The notes beneath the pieces were generated by a model. The model ran no database searches. It was not told where the DNA came from and was given only the letters and a program-made list of their open reading frames with translations. DNA of 64,000 bases from Lautropia sp. (GTDB taxonomy: Bacteria > Pseudomonadota > Gammaproteobacteria > Burkholderiales > Burkholderiaceae_E): assembly GCA_030527825.1 (NCBI GenBank), contig JAUNAC010000002.1, positions 594,444 to 658,443 of the forward strand, given 5' to 3'. The position numbers and the translations under genes were made by a program. Below are positions 1 to 7,858 of this stretch, piece after piece. The number at the start of each line of letters is the position of its first letter. Position 1 is the stretch's first letter.

Positions 1-116
1 CCCATGGAACAGGCAGCGGCCAGAGCCGCCAGCGCCATGGCCAGGCGAATCCGGCCCTGTACGGGCCGCATGATGGACCAGACACCTGGAACTGTCTGCG
101 ATTTGTCATCGTGCAT
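1..116 (-). CDS. ABC transporter ATP-binding/permease protein, N-terminal fragment (runs off the window)
   Basis: Only the first 38 codons are present, read leftward from an ATG at 116-114 and open to the window edge. The predicted N-terminus starts MHDDKSQTVPGVWSIMRPVQ and runs into an Ala/Leu-rich first membrane segment. This layout (a short lead, then RPVxGRxRLA before TM1) is typical of fused membrane/ATPase half-transporters of the siderophore-exporter or YbtP/Q kind. A purine-rich stretch (AAGGGG) lies about 8 bases upstream of the ATG. The gene is divergent from an AraC regulator, the usual arrangement for a siderophore export or uptake locus controlled by a PchR/AlcR-like activator. 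Family assignment from so few residues is tentative. Confidence 0.55.
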   Translation of the reverse strand, partial: MHDDKSQTVPGVWSIMRPVQGRIRLAMALAALAAACSM

Positions 117-159
117 GCCATAGTCCCCTTCACCATATTGTTCTAGCTAGTCATAACTA

Positions 160-175
160 GGAGTATTCTTACTCC
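160..175. promoter_or_regulatory. Perfect inverted repeat in the divergent intergenic region
   Basis: The sequence GGAGTA-TTCT-TACTCC is a perfect 6-bp inverted repeat with a 4-bp spacer. It lies in the 132-bp gap between the divergent ABC transporter and AraC-type regulator genes. Its position suits an operator acting on both promoters. AraC proteins more often bind direct repeats, so the binding protein is unknown. Confidence 0.35.
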
Positions 176-248
176 AAGAGAAAACCATGCTTGCGGTTTA
201 CGGAAAAAAACTTGATGTTTTCAGAAAATTTTTGCGGTGGGAAATGCA

Positions 249-1217
249 ATGACAGCACCCGATCAACCAGTCCTTAATCCAGGCAAACTGTCTGTAGACG
301 GGTTAGGTTGCATACACGCCGATTGGCGACATGCGGTGCACGTATATCAGCCCTGTGAAGGGCTGTGCGTCAATTGCATCAGTGGTCGCCCAGGCAGCAA
401 ATGGGCATTTCAGGCAGAAGGGCCAGCGGCCTTCAGCGTGAACATTTTGCTAGAAGGACGCATGCAGACCGCTTTTGACGATGGAGCCGTGTTCGATGTC
501 AAAGCAGGATCAACCATCATGATGATGAGCGGCTCGCACGCCAGGGGCTGGAATGTGTTCGATGGGCAGACTGAAGAGGCATTTCGCATGGTCAGCGTTT
601 ATATGCCTCAAACTGCTATCGCTGGTTTGACCGGATTGCACATGGATGATGTGCGTACATACGTTTGTACCGAGACCGGCGATCAATCACACACTGATGC
701 CTTCCTGGGTGTCGTACCAGTTTCCAGCGGACTGCGGCGCATTGCGTGTGATTTGCTGGGTGCCGAGAGCATTTACCCTGAGCCCGATATCTCCTGCGAC
801 CTGTATCTGCGTGCCAAGGCGTTTGAGGCCATCGCCTGCTTCTTGCGAGACAGTTTTTCTGCTCCGCAGCCTGTATTGCCGGTGCCAGCCGACAGACCGC
901 GCTTGATTGATGCCCGTGCACTCCTGGCGGAAAGCTACGATCAGGACTGGACGGTGCCAACGCTGGCCCGCGCTGTTGGACTCAACGAAAAGCGTTTGCA
1001 ATCGGGATTTCGTGCATTGTACGGCTGCTCGGTTCATGTCTTCCTGACTCGCATCCGGCTCGACGCCGCCATCACGTTGCTGCAACGCGGCACCAGCGTC
1101 ACCGAAACTGCCATCAGCTGCGGTTTTGCCAGCCTCAGCCACTTCAGCCGGATGTTTCGCCGCTATAGCGGCGTGTCTCCCCGGAAGTATGCGATGGGCA
1201 CTGTCGACAGAAAATAA
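249..1217 (+). CDS. AraC family transcriptional regulator (PchR/AlcR-like)
   Basis: A DNA-binding activator of 322 residues. The C-terminal third holds the two helix-turn-helix motifs of the AraC family: a first HTH around WTVPTLARAVGLNEKRLQSGF, and a second ending in the family signature HFSRMFRRYSGVSPRKY. The N-terminal 200 residues form the ligand-sensing part and resemble the PchR/YbtA group that responds to ferric siderophores; this is inferred mainly from context. I chose ATG 249 because GGTGGGA lies just upstream; a GTG at 237 in the same frame would add four residues. The divergent neighbour is an ABC half-transporter, and an inverted repeat lies between them, so this gene probably controls that transporter locus and itself. 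Confidence 0.88.
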   Translation: MTAPDQPVLNPGKLSVDGLGCIHADWRHAVHVYQPCEGLCVNCISGRPGSKWAFQAEGPAAFSVNILLEGRMQTAFDDGAVFDVKAGSTIMMMSGSHARGWNVFDGQTEEAFRMVSVYMPQTAIAGLTGLHMDDVRTYVCTETGDQSHTDAFLGVVPVSSGLRRIACDLLGAESIYPEPDISCDLYLRAKAFEAIACFLRDSFSAPQPVLPVPADRPRLIDARALLAESYDQDWTVPTLARAVGLNEKRLQSGFRALYGCSVHVFLTRIRLDAAITLLQRGTSVTETAISCGFASLSHFSRMFRRYSGVSPRKYAMGTVDRK

Positions 1218-1546
1218 TGAACATCGACAGGCAGATTTTGGGCGATTTTATTGGCTATAGAATTAAACGTTCAGATAGGACATAAAGAACTGTATTACAA
1301 ACAGAGTTTCTATAACCTGTTAATTAAGGTCTATACGGTTCTCTGCGCGCTTCTGTCAAGTAGCGCGTTCACTGATCATGAGCAGTTTCTGCATCCGATG
1401 TGATACTTCGGTCATGCCGCTGTGTGGCCGCAGACGGAGGAACTCCTGGTGCCAACTGAGTCGTGTTCCGGATAGTACTGGCCGGCAATGACAGCAAGCT
1501 GCCTGTTGGCAGCGCTGGATGCCGCTGAATGTGGCGAACACAATGC
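1218..1546. other. Intergenic gap, no gene recognised
   Basis: About 330 bases between the AraC regulator and the first tRNA-Gly repeat unit. The first 130 bases are AT-rich (around AATTAAACGTTC and TTAATTAAGG) and the remainder has mixed composition. Short open frames exist on the minus strand but have no recognisable protein features. I see no convincing terminator for the AraC gene. Confidence 0.5.
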
Positions 1547-1548
1547 AT

Positions 1549-1576
1549 GAAAACAGGGACGATTGGCCCTGTTTTC
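1549..1576 (-). terminator. Hairpin downstream of tRNA-Gly copy A
   Basis: GAAAACAGGG at 1549-1558 pairs perfectly with CCCTGTTTTC at 1567-1576 across an 8-base loop. On the minus strand it lies about 45 bases beyond the 3' end of the tRNA, and its 3' arm ends in TTTTC, so it can act as an intrinsic terminator. Confidence 0.6.
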
Positions 1577-1619
1577 AATGGCCCCCAGACTGAGGTGATG
1601 GTCTGCGGAGCGGATGATC

Positions 1620-1695
1620 TGGAGCGGGAAACGAGTCTCGAACTCGCGACCTCAACCTTGGCAAGGTTGCGCTCTACCAACTGAGCTATTCCCGC
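1620..1695 (-). tRNA. tRNA-Gly (anticodon GCC), copy A
   Basis: A 76-base cloverleaf on the minus strand. The acceptor strand begins GCGGGAA and closes with TTCCCGC followed by an encoded CCA (minus-strand end TCCA). The D-arm contains AGCTCAGTTGGTAGAGC, the anticodon loop reads CTTGCCAAG giving GCC, and the T-loop is GTTCGAGAC. It is identical to the copy at 2319-2394. Reads GGC and GGT glycine codons. Confidence 0.97.
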
Positions 1696-1807
1696 ATTGG
1701 TAAGGAGAGGATTATAAGAATATTTGGAGCTGCTGCAAATATCAAATGTTAATCAATGTGTCTTCAAGGTTGCTGCTGCGCTCTTGGGTCCCCTGCCCTG
1801 CTGCGTT

Positions 1808-2246
1808 GAGAATGGATTCCGCTCAACGGGCAGCAGCGCAGTCGCCTGCTCGTCGGCCGTGGTATCGGTTGGCGAGCCACCCCTGGACGGCATGGAAGGC
1901 GTATGGGCAATTGGAGTCAAGGTCGGTTATGTTTGTGATGTGTGTTTCCTATATTATGGATCTCGAACTCGCTGCGGAGGCAAGGGACGCTGGGCCTTTA
2001 ACCGGCCGGATGGTTGTCTAGGCTGCCTGTGCGACCGAACCGGCCTTTGTCAGCACAGGCGCTCTTTTTACTCGGTCGGGTCAAGCTGGCGGGGTGTGGT
2101 GTGCTGTCCCTGATTGCGGAAATCAGCCTGACCAATATAAATAGGTGTCCGTACCTGGCGATAATACGAAACCATCCGTGTCCGGTGTCGGTACTGATGA
2201 ATTAAAAAGTTTTGAATGCGGACGGCTTCCGCAAAGGTCACGGACA
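1808..2246. other. Spacer between the two tRNA-Gly units, no gene recognised
   Basis: About 440 bases between the duplicated tRNA units. Overlapping open frames exist on both strands, but none has a recognisable domain, ribosome-binding site or sensible codon pattern, and several run into the tRNA gene. The stretch around 2130-2215 is more AT-rich than its surroundings. It may be remnant sequence from the duplication event. Confidence 0.4.
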
Positions 2247-2248
2247 TG

Positions 2249-2269
2249 AAAAAAGGGCCTGTCGGCCCT
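2249..2269 (-). terminator. Rho-independent terminator of tRNA-Gly copy B
   Basis: On the minus strand a stem AGGGCC/GGCCCT with loop GACA is followed directly by a run of five to six T. This is a cleaner intrinsic terminator than its counterpart in copy A and lies about 50 bases past the tRNA 3' end. Confidence 0.75.
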
Positions 2270-2318
2270 GTTTTCAATGACTCCCAGACTGAGGTGATGG
2301 TCTGCGGAGCGGATGATC

Positions 2319-2394
2319 TGGAGCGGGAAACGAGTCTCGAACTCGCGACCTCAACCTTGGCAAGGTTGCGCTCTACCAACTGAGCTATTCCCGC
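2319..2394 (-). tRNA. tRNA-Gly (anticodon GCC), copy B
   Basis: A 76-base tRNA with encoded CCA, identical in sequence to the tRNA at 1620-1695. The anticodon loop CTTGCCAAG gives GCC, and the D- and T-arms are canonical. It sits in the second unit of the duplication with its own terminator. Confidence 0.97.
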
Positions 2395-2533
2395 ATTGGT
2401 GAAGGGAGGATTATAAGAATATTTGGAGCTGCTGCAAACATCAAGTGTTAACTAGTGTGTATTTAGAGGTACTGCTGCGCTCTGAGGCCCCTGCCCTGCT
2501 GCGTTGATGACCGATCCCCGGCCCAGGGGCGTG

Positions 2534-2926
2534 TCACGCCGGGTGATCCGCATCAGTATCCGTCTGTGGCCCGTTCCAGGATGGCAAGGGACAGTCATGA
2601 GCAATATAGGCCCAGGCATGCCCCCCGCCGAGCAGTGGAACCCGTTCACGCCGATAGTCGCTGACTTCATAGCGATCGGCATGCGCAAGTTCTTCCGGGG
2701 TGACAAGAAAGACGGTACCAGACACAGTATCGGCGACGTTACCTGAGGGCAACAAAATGGGATGATGCGTTTTGCCACTCAGAGCGACAACATCCGGGTC
2801 CCTGATTGTCAGGAGTTCCTGGCGAAAACCGACAATACTGTCGGGCCGTCCCTCCAGCAGGCGTCCAAAGGTCGCGGCCTGTACCTCGGTCTGCTGCAGC
2901 GTACCGTAAGAGAAAAGTCTTTCCAT
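2534..2926 (-). CDS. Gamma-glutamylcyclotransferase-like (AIG2/GGCT fold) protein
   Basis: A 130-residue cytoplasmic protein. The N-terminus carries the fold's signature FSYGTL (residues 5-10), which forms the substrate loop. The segment PEELAHADRYEVSDYRR matches the later part of the family, where an acidic catalytic residue and the YE.xxY pattern occur. Proteins of this fold release 5-oxoproline from gamma-glutamyl amines, but many bacterial members have no proven substrate. AGG lies about 8 bases upstream of the ATG. It is a single gene between the tRNA-Gly duplication and the dehydrogenase operon. The tail after residue 115 (polar, Asp-rich) is probably disordered. Confidence 0.8.
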   Translation of the reverse strand: MERLFSYGTLQQTEVQAATFGRLLEGRPDSIVGFRQELLTIRDPDVVALSGKTHHPILLPSGNVADTVSGTVFLVTPEELAHADRYEVSDYRRERVPLLGGGHAWAYIAHDCPLPSWNGPQTDTDADHPA

Positions 2927-3044
2927 GGGATATACCTGTTTGCTGGCAGATGTTGTAATGGATTCAATGGACTGGTGCAGTTACGCTGACTATAGCTGCT
3001 TTGGTTGGACAAAGAGCGCGAGGGAATGCTGATTCCGGGGGGGG

Positions 3045-3070
3045 CAGACCGGCTGATGCCGACCGGTCTG
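3045..3070. terminator. Hairpin between the GGCT-like gene and the dehydrogenase operon
   Basis: CAGACCGG at 3045-3052 pairs with CCGGTCTG at 3063-3070. It lies about 20 bases past the stop codon of the cytochrome c gene, so it can end that operon's transcript. On the minus strand it is followed by C rather than T, so termination may be weak or Rho-assisted. On the plus strand it is followed by ATCTGATTTTT. Confidence 0.4.
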
Positions 3071-3091
3071 ATCTGATTTTTACGCCATCGG

Positions 3092-4513
3092 TCAGTTGGT
3101 GTGATGTTGCCTGTACCGACGAAGGATGAGGGAGATTAACCACAGAGCAAAGATCACTGCTACCCCCATTCCTATCCTGGCTGCCAGCAGCAGGTTGATG
3201 GGGTGAGCATGGGTGGGCTGCCCATTTCTCAGTTTGCTGACCTGCTCCAGGGTTACCCTGGCTTGTGGATTCCCGAAGGTCGTGAGCAGATAGTTGCTGA
3301 GGGTTGTGATCTGTTGATCGCTCATGATGTTTGCAAAGCCCGGCATTATGGTGCCGCTATTCTGTGAGCGCAGATGGATGCCTGTGAGTATGGTCAGAAC
3401 CAGATTATTGGTCTGGAGACGGCCGGTGGCGGCATTTCCAAACAGTGCCGGCAGACCGCCCTCAAAGCTGCCCTGCCCCCGAGCCTGGTGGCAGGTTGCA
3501 CAGTGGGCGTCATAAAGCTGGGGGCCGGTCAATTGGTCAGGGTTCGCTGGCCAGGGAGTGCCACGTACTTGATCCTGGGCGTCAGGTGCCTTGCCCCATT
3601 CATGAGCCGGGCGCGAATCAGCCGGATCGTGCACAGCTGGAATGGTTTTCAGGTAGGTAGCGATGGCCTGCAGATCATCGTGATTCAGGTGACGGAGGCT
3701 GATGTCGATGGCCTCCATCATTGGCCCTGCCGCTTGAGCTTTGCGATTGTGGCCACTGCTTAAATATTGAACGATTTCCGCGACGCTCCAGCTGCCAATG
3801 CCGCTGTCGACGTCGGAGGTTATGTTTGGTGCATACCATGGACCGATATAGGCACCTCCCAGGAAGCGAGTGCTGTCCTCTGCCATCATGAGGTTGCGCG
3901 GTGTATGGCAGGTGGAGCAGTGCGCCAATCCATTGACCAGATAGGCTCCCCGGTTCCATTGCGGACTTTTATCCGCGGCTGTGTGGTAGGGGGTTGCGTC
4001 CAGAAAAAGCAGGTTCCAGGCTGCCATTGCCAAGCGGATATTGAATGGGAATGGCAGAGATGTCCTGGGAGCTGGTGTGTCTACCGCCTTGACGCCGTGC
4101 ATGAAATAGGCATACATGGCCCTGATGTCGTCATCGCTGATTTTAGCGTAACTGGTATACGGCATGGCTGGATACAGGTTCTGGCCGTCAGCACGGACGC
4201 CTCGACGAAGGACCTGGGTAAATTGCTCCAGTGTGTAATTGCCGATGCCAGCAGTTCGGGACGGGGTAATGTTCGTGGAAACGACAGGGCCAACGGGTGT
4301 GTCTATGGCGAGGCCGCCTGCGAAGGGACTGCCGCCAGGTGTCGTATGACAGGCCATACAGTCAGCTGCTGTGCTCAGGTAGCGGCCCTTTTCGATGAGT
4401 TGGGCTTCTTCCGTATTATTGGAGGTGCTGGCTGGTGCGCAGGCGCTATAACAGAGCACAACGGTCGCGAGAAATACGGAGAGAATGGTTTTTCGGTGTG
4501 TCCGTGTTTTCAT
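3092..4513 (-). CDS. Tri-haem cytochrome c subunit of a membrane FAD-dependent sugar/alcohol dehydrogenase
   Basis: A 473-residue electron-transfer subunit that passes electrons from the flavoprotein to the respiratory quinone or chain at the periplasmic face. Three c-type haem sites are visible: CMACH at 52-56, CSTCH at 199-203 and CATCH at 338-342. An N-terminal Sec signal is present (hydrophobic stretch to about residue 25, cleavage likely near ACA). A C-terminal membrane anchor spans roughly 440-464, followed by a basic tail RRYRQHH. Met axial-ligand candidates lie in each domain (for example YPAMPY and IMPGFA). I chose ATG 4513 because GAGGGG precedes it and the signal peptide starts there; the open frame extends further upstream into the flavoprotein gene. 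It is the last gene of the three-gene operon, 13 bases after the GMC gene. This matches the beta subunit of Burkholderia-type FAD glucose dehydrogenase and related gluconate or sorbitol dehydrogenases. Confidence 0.9.
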   Translation of the reverse strand: MKTRTHRKTILSVFLATVVLCYSACAPASTSNNTEEAQLIEKGRYLSTAADCMACHTTPGGSPFAGGLAIDTPVGPVVSTNITPSRTAGIGNYTLEQFTQVLRRGVRADGQNLYPAMPYTSYAKISDDDIRAMYAYFMHGVKAVDTPAPRTSLPFPFNIRLAMAAWNLLFLDATPYHTAADKSPQWNRGAYLVNGLAHCSTCHTPRNLMMAEDSTRFLGGAYIGPWYAPNITSDVDSGIGSWSVAEIVQYLSSGHNRKAQAAGPMMEAIDISLRHLNHDDLQAIATYLKTIPAVHDPADSRPAHEWGKAPDAQDQVRGTPWPANPDQLTGPQLYDAHCATCHQARGQGSFEGGLPALFGNAATGRLQTNNLVLTILTGIHLRSQNSGTIMPGFANIMSDQQITTLSNYLLTTFGNPQARVTLEQVSKLRNGQPTHAHPINLLLAARIGMGVAVIFALWLISLILRRYRQHHTN

Positions 4514-4526
4514 GCCACCCCTCGGT

Positions 4527-6176
4527 TTATGCTGTCTGGGATGCACTGGCCTGCCGCTCCGGTTGGGCTGGCGCATCAAGGGAGGCGCCTCCCAGCAGGT
4601 GGGACACGGTGTGCAGCGCAAGGGCAAGGCCATTTTCGGTGGAATTGCAGGTACCGGCGGTAGGGATGACCCCCGTTCCCACGAGATACAGATTTTCATG
4701 ATCATGTGCTCTGCCCCATTTATCGACGACGGAGTGTGCGGGATCCTTGCCCATCATGACCGTGCCGCAGATATGCTGGTTGTTTGCGTATTCGCCGTCA
4801 GCGGTGAAACGCAGATTGGTACCGCCCATCAGTTCGGCGATGCGACGGAAATCTTCCTGGGCGCGCATGGCACCGCGGTGGGTATAACTGTCAATGGCAT
4901 AGTGGACTTTGGGTTTTGGTATGCCCATACTGTCCTTTTCTGTACTCAGCGTGATCCGGTTGTCGGGATGTGGCAATACTTCTAGAACGCTTTTGACATT
5001 GAGCTCCCTGGCTGCGCTGTGACGCAGGCGGCGTTCGAATTCCACGCCATAGACGCCATCCGCCAGCAGTGAGCGGGTGGCACCGTCTACCCGTGAGATA
5101 TTGGTAAAGTCCAGGCGATAGGGAGCATGTTCACGCCGGAAGTCGCCATCGCGCATAGTATTAATGGAGCTGGGGCTTTGCGGGCCACGGCCTAGCCAGA
5201 GATCCTCATCAGCGTCGAAGGTCAGCGATGTGCTGGGGTGATCCATCAGGTGGCGGCCAACCATGTCCCGGGCATTGGCCAGGCCATTCGGGAATCGGTC
5301 ACTGACTGACAGCAGCAGCAGTCTGGGGCTTTCGATGCCATTGGCAGCCACGATAAACGTTTTTCCTGTCACCCGGTGAGAGACGCGATCACGATCATAG
5401 TAGTGCGCGGCTGTCACTCGACCCCTGTCATCACTTTCTAGACGGTACACATTGGCGTTAGCGAGGAGTTTTGCACCAGCCTGCTCAGCCTTTTCCACGG
5501 CTTTGCCTCCCGTGAACTGTGCGCCGATCGGACAGATGGGCTGACAGCTATTGTTACCAATGCATGCCGGTCGTCCGTCATAGGGACGACTGTTGCGGGC
5601 GGTGGTGTTGGTTACAACCTTGTAGACAGGATCGAGGCGTTCACGTATACGCCGCATGGCATAGGGTTCGGCGACCGGTTCTAATGGAAAGGGTTTACTT
5701 CTTGGTGAACCGGTGTTTGGTGCACCGGAAACACCTATGATTTCCTCGACTTCCTGATAGAACGGCTCCAGTTCGTTATAAGAAACGGGCCAGTCAAAGC
5801 CAACGCCATAAAGCGATTGGATCTGGTGATCATTGGGGACGTTACGCCAGGCATGTGCTGCCCAGTGCCAGGTAGTTCCGCCCACCATGCGAATGTATTC
5901 GGCCGGATAGGGATAGGGGCCCGCCTGGACGAGATAGTTGTTGCTTGTCGGTTTATAGATGGGATGCGGTGCCCAGGGAACGGATGGGTAGGGAGACATC
6001 CAGTCGCTGCGCCGTGGTGAATTGCGAAAACTGGCGACAATTTCATCACGGCTGCGGCGCGGGCCGGCCTCCAGAATCAGAACGGATGCTCCCGCTTGTG
6101 CCAATTTCATCGCTGTCAGGGAGCCGATGATGCCAGAGCCGATGATGATAAAGTCTGCACTGAGTGAATCGGTCAT
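4527..6176 (-). CDS. GMC-family FAD-dependent dehydrogenase, catalytic subunit
   Basis: A 549-residue flavoprotein oxidising a sugar, sugar acid or polyol. The N-terminal dinucleotide-binding motif is GSGIIG (13-18), followed by the ILEAGP acidic strand end. The conserved GGTTWHWAAHAWR block is at 99-111. Cysteines C205, C211 and C215 (C-x5-C-x3-C, in ACIGNNSCQPICPIGAQ) match the 3Fe-4S-binding pattern known from the alpha subunit of Burkholderia cepacia FAD glucose dehydrogenase. The C-terminal GMC signature contains HICGTVMMG with the catalytic His, then the GTGVIPTAGTCN FAD contact. No signal peptide is present, so export probably relies on the Tat signal of the small subunit. The ATG has AAGGAAA about 6 bases upstream and lies 9 bases after the small-subunit stop. 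The substrate cannot be read from the sequence. Confidence 0.92.
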   Translation of the reverse strand: MTDSLSADFIIIGSGIIGSLTAMKLAQAGASVLILEAGPRRSRDEIVASFRNSPRRSDWMSPYPSVPWAPHPIYKPTSNNYLVQAGPYPYPAEYIRMVGGTTWHWAAHAWRNVPNDHQIQSLYGVGFDWPVSYNELEPFYQEVEEIIGVSGAPNTGSPRSKPFPLEPVAEPYAMRRIRERLDPVYKVVTNTTARNSRPYDGRPACIGNNSCQPICPIGAQFTGGKAVEKAEQAGAKLLANANVYRLESDDRGRVTAAHYYDRDRVSHRVTGKTFIVAANGIESPRLLLLSVSDRFPNGLANARDMVGRHLMDHPSTSLTFDADEDLWLGRGPQSPSSINTMRDGDFRREHAPYRLDFTNISRVDGATRSLLADGVYGVEFERRLRHSAARELNVKSVLEVLPHPDNRITLSTEKDSMGIPKPKVHYAIDSYTHRGAMRAQEDFRRIAELMGGTNLRFTADGEYANNQHICGTVMMGKDPAHSVVDKWGRAHDHENLYLVGTGVIPTAGTCNSTENGLALALHTVSHLLGGASLDAPAQPERQASASQTA

Positions 6177-6185
6177 GGAATTTCC

Positions 6186-6701
6186 TTACAGGGGCTTGCG
6201 TGTCCAGCTGCCATAGGGGCCGTAGCCGTAGGTAGGTGGTTTGAGAACATCGGCAACCATTTGAGCATTGAGTGCCTCTGCATAAGCAATCACATGAGCA
6301 TCACTACCGGTTCCGACAATGCCCTGGAACCATGCCGTAGCAATCTGGCGAGGTAGCGGAGCCAACGGCGATTTTTCGTCATCAAGGATCTTTTGCAGGT
6401 GCAACGGGTCAATTTTTCGTTGCCCGATCATATGAAGGAGGTTTCTGACGTTTTGGGTAAATTCGGGATGACCTTCGCTCAGTGCCCGGAAGATCCGGTC
6501 GGCCATGAGGGTGTCAAGAGATTTGCGCCCGGCAATGATGGCGGAGAGCGCAAGAAACTCGGCCTGATGTGGATCATTGACCGGTTGTGCCATGGCCCAA
6601 GGCACCAGAGATGCAGTATAGGCGCTGACAAATCCGGCCAGTAGATGTCGGCGTACTGGAGAGTTTGGTCCAGACTGTTTAGTGATTGGAGATTTGTGCA
6701 C
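6186..6701 (-). CDS. Dehydrogenase small (gamma) subunit with Tat signal
   Basis: About 171 residues. It is the first gene of the operon and matches the gluconate 2-dehydrogenase subunit 3/sorbitol dehydrogenase small-subunit family. The N-terminal region SPVRRHLLAGF followed by a hydrophobic stretch ending WAMAQP is a twin-arginine signal. In this family the subunit carries the folded catalytic subunit across the membrane and is needed for its maturation. I chose GTG 6701 because AAGGA lies exactly seven bases upstream; a TTG at 6719 is in frame but lacks a ribosome-binding site. The C-terminal PPTYGYGPYGSWTR is a conserved-looking Gly/Tyr-rich end. The upstream region is a long gene-poor gap, so the operon promoter must lie there. 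Confidence 0.85.
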   Translation of the reverse strand: MHKSPITKQSGPNSPVRRHLLAGFVSAYTASLVPWAMAQPVNDPHQAEFLALSAIIAGRKSLDTLMADRIFRALSEGHPEFTQNVRNLLHMIGQRKIDPLHLQKILDDEKSPLAPLPRQIATAWFQGIVGTGSDAHVIAYAEALNAQMVADVLKPPTYGYGPYGSWTRKPL

Positions 6702-7472
6702 AGATGATTCCTTGTACAAACACTACGGAACGCCATCATCGATGTGAGTCGTGGTGGATAGACACACGGGACATCGTGACGTAGGCTGGGTACCGGGTCG
6801 GACAGCGCGGAATATCGCCTGAACCTGGGGTGCCCGAAACGGAATCCAGCTCCGGTTATGACAGCGCGCGACGAAAGATCACAGGACTTGCGATGGCATA
6901 GTCTGCGTTGAAGAGATCCGTCACGTTAACGGATACAGGCAGCGCCCGCCCCCTGTCGATGCAGGAGTGGTGTCATTAGGAAGTGAGGCGGTGGATGGCG
7001 CCTTGACGGTTATGAAAGCACCGTCTGGGCCGATTCAGACGCAGTCGGCTGCGTGGGCTGCGTTCTCGGCACTCAGGGAACTGATGGCGAGCGCAAGCAC
7101 GGATTGTCAGGACTTCTGACAATGGCATGACCGGTGCCCATGGCGATCCACCTATCTACATCGTTCCGAATGCTTTTTAGACGTGGGCCATGACAGGAAT
7201 GAACCGGTGTGGTTGTTCATGCTTAAGTCTCCTGAACATACGGTAGTGACTATACAGGATCCATTTATTTTTGACTAGCTGGATGATGGCCGTAGTCACG
7301 CGTTCAGGGGGTTTTCCAGGGTTCATATTGGTTGACGGTATCAGCGTTTTCGACCCTCAGGCTGCACTGATAAACCGCCAGTTTAATCTCATTCAGTACG
7401 GAAGCCTCTGCACTTCAGACAGGATAAAGAACCGGAAAATCCAGTCAATGCCTGTACGGAAAACGTAGAAAT

Positions 7473-7487
7473 GGGGGTTCGAATCCC
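7473..7487 (+). other. tRNA T-arm-like fragment (possible old attachment site)
   Basis: GGGGGTTCGAATCCC looks like a tRNA T-stem, TTCGAAT loop and 3' stem strand. No matching D-arm or anticodon arm was found upstream, and the following bases do not make an acceptor strand ending in CCA. Three of the five T-stem pairs form; the outer two are mismatched. It could be the 3' fragment of a tRNA left by an integrated element, or chance. Confidence 0.25.
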
Positions 7488-7816
7488 GACACACAAGAGT
7501 CAATTTATAAGGTTCGGGATGATGTTTTTTCCCCTGTCGAACCGTTTGCTGAGCACCGTTACCGATCAACGGAACGACGTACCATCACACGCACTCTGTG
7601 TCGTCAGAATAGATCATTGATTACAGACATTTCCAATGTATATGTTCAAAATTTCCTGAAAATTGGTTTGTTGATGAAATTGTTCATGACAATTATGTTG
7701 ACATTGCCCGGCATTGACCGACGAGGAGTGGTTAATCCAAATATATTTATTCTTATTGTCAAGCATTTCAGGCTGATCAATCCTGTCGGTTATCGGAATA
7801 GCCAAGGAAAGTTGTC

Positions 7817-7858
7817 CCCAGACCCAGACCCAGACCCAGAGGCAGAGGCAGAGGCAGA
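7817..7858. repeat. Hexanucleotide tandem repeat, (CCCAGA)4 (GGCAGA)3
   Basis: Four perfect copies of CCCAGA are followed by three perfect copies of GGCAGA, 42 bases in all. The two blocks differ by two substitutions at the start of the unit. It lies in the gene-poor region about 250 bases upstream of the lexA promoter. Such arrays change length by slippage; here no gene clearly depends on it. Confidence 0.9.

Larger units (their letters stand above)
1547..1807. repeat. Tandem segmental duplication, copy A (contains tRNA-Gly)
   Basis: About 260 bases starting near ATGAAAACAGGG and ending near CCTGCCCTGCTGCGTTGA. They recur, diverged outside the tRNA, at about 2247-2505. The unit holds the terminator, the complete tRNA-Gly(GCC) and its upstream (promoter-side) flank. 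Within the tRNA the copies are identical; in the flanks they differ by scattered substitutions and small indels. This marks an old duplication followed by drift. Confidence 0.85.
2247..2505. repeat. Tandem segmental duplication, copy B (contains tRNA-Gly)
   Basis: The second copy of the roughly 260-base unit at 1547-1807, in the same orientation, with the start points about 700 bases apart. The shared core includes the terminator arm CCCTGTTTTCAATG, the run ACTGAGGTGATGGTCTGCGG, the whole tRNA, and GGATTATAAGAATATTTGG upstream of it. Its distal end lies just before the 3' end of the gamma-glutamylcyclotransferase-like gene. Confidence 0.85.

Noticed and set aside
1547..2505. Insertion sequence or integrated element at tRNA-Gly
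   Set aside because: No transposase or integrase frame is present, and the repeats contain the whole tRNA unit with its flanks, which fits segmental duplication better than an attachment site.
3767..4663. Long plus-strand open frame (298 codons) opposite the cytochrome c gene
   Set aside because: It is antisense to a gene with clear haem motifs and has no domain of its own; it arises from codon bias in GC-rich DNA.
7440..7500. A complete tRNA gene
   Set aside because: Only a T-arm-like segment is present; no D-arm, anticodon arm or acceptor stem can be folded.
7817..7858. CRISPR-like array
   Set aside because: Units are six bases with no spacers and no cas gene is present.
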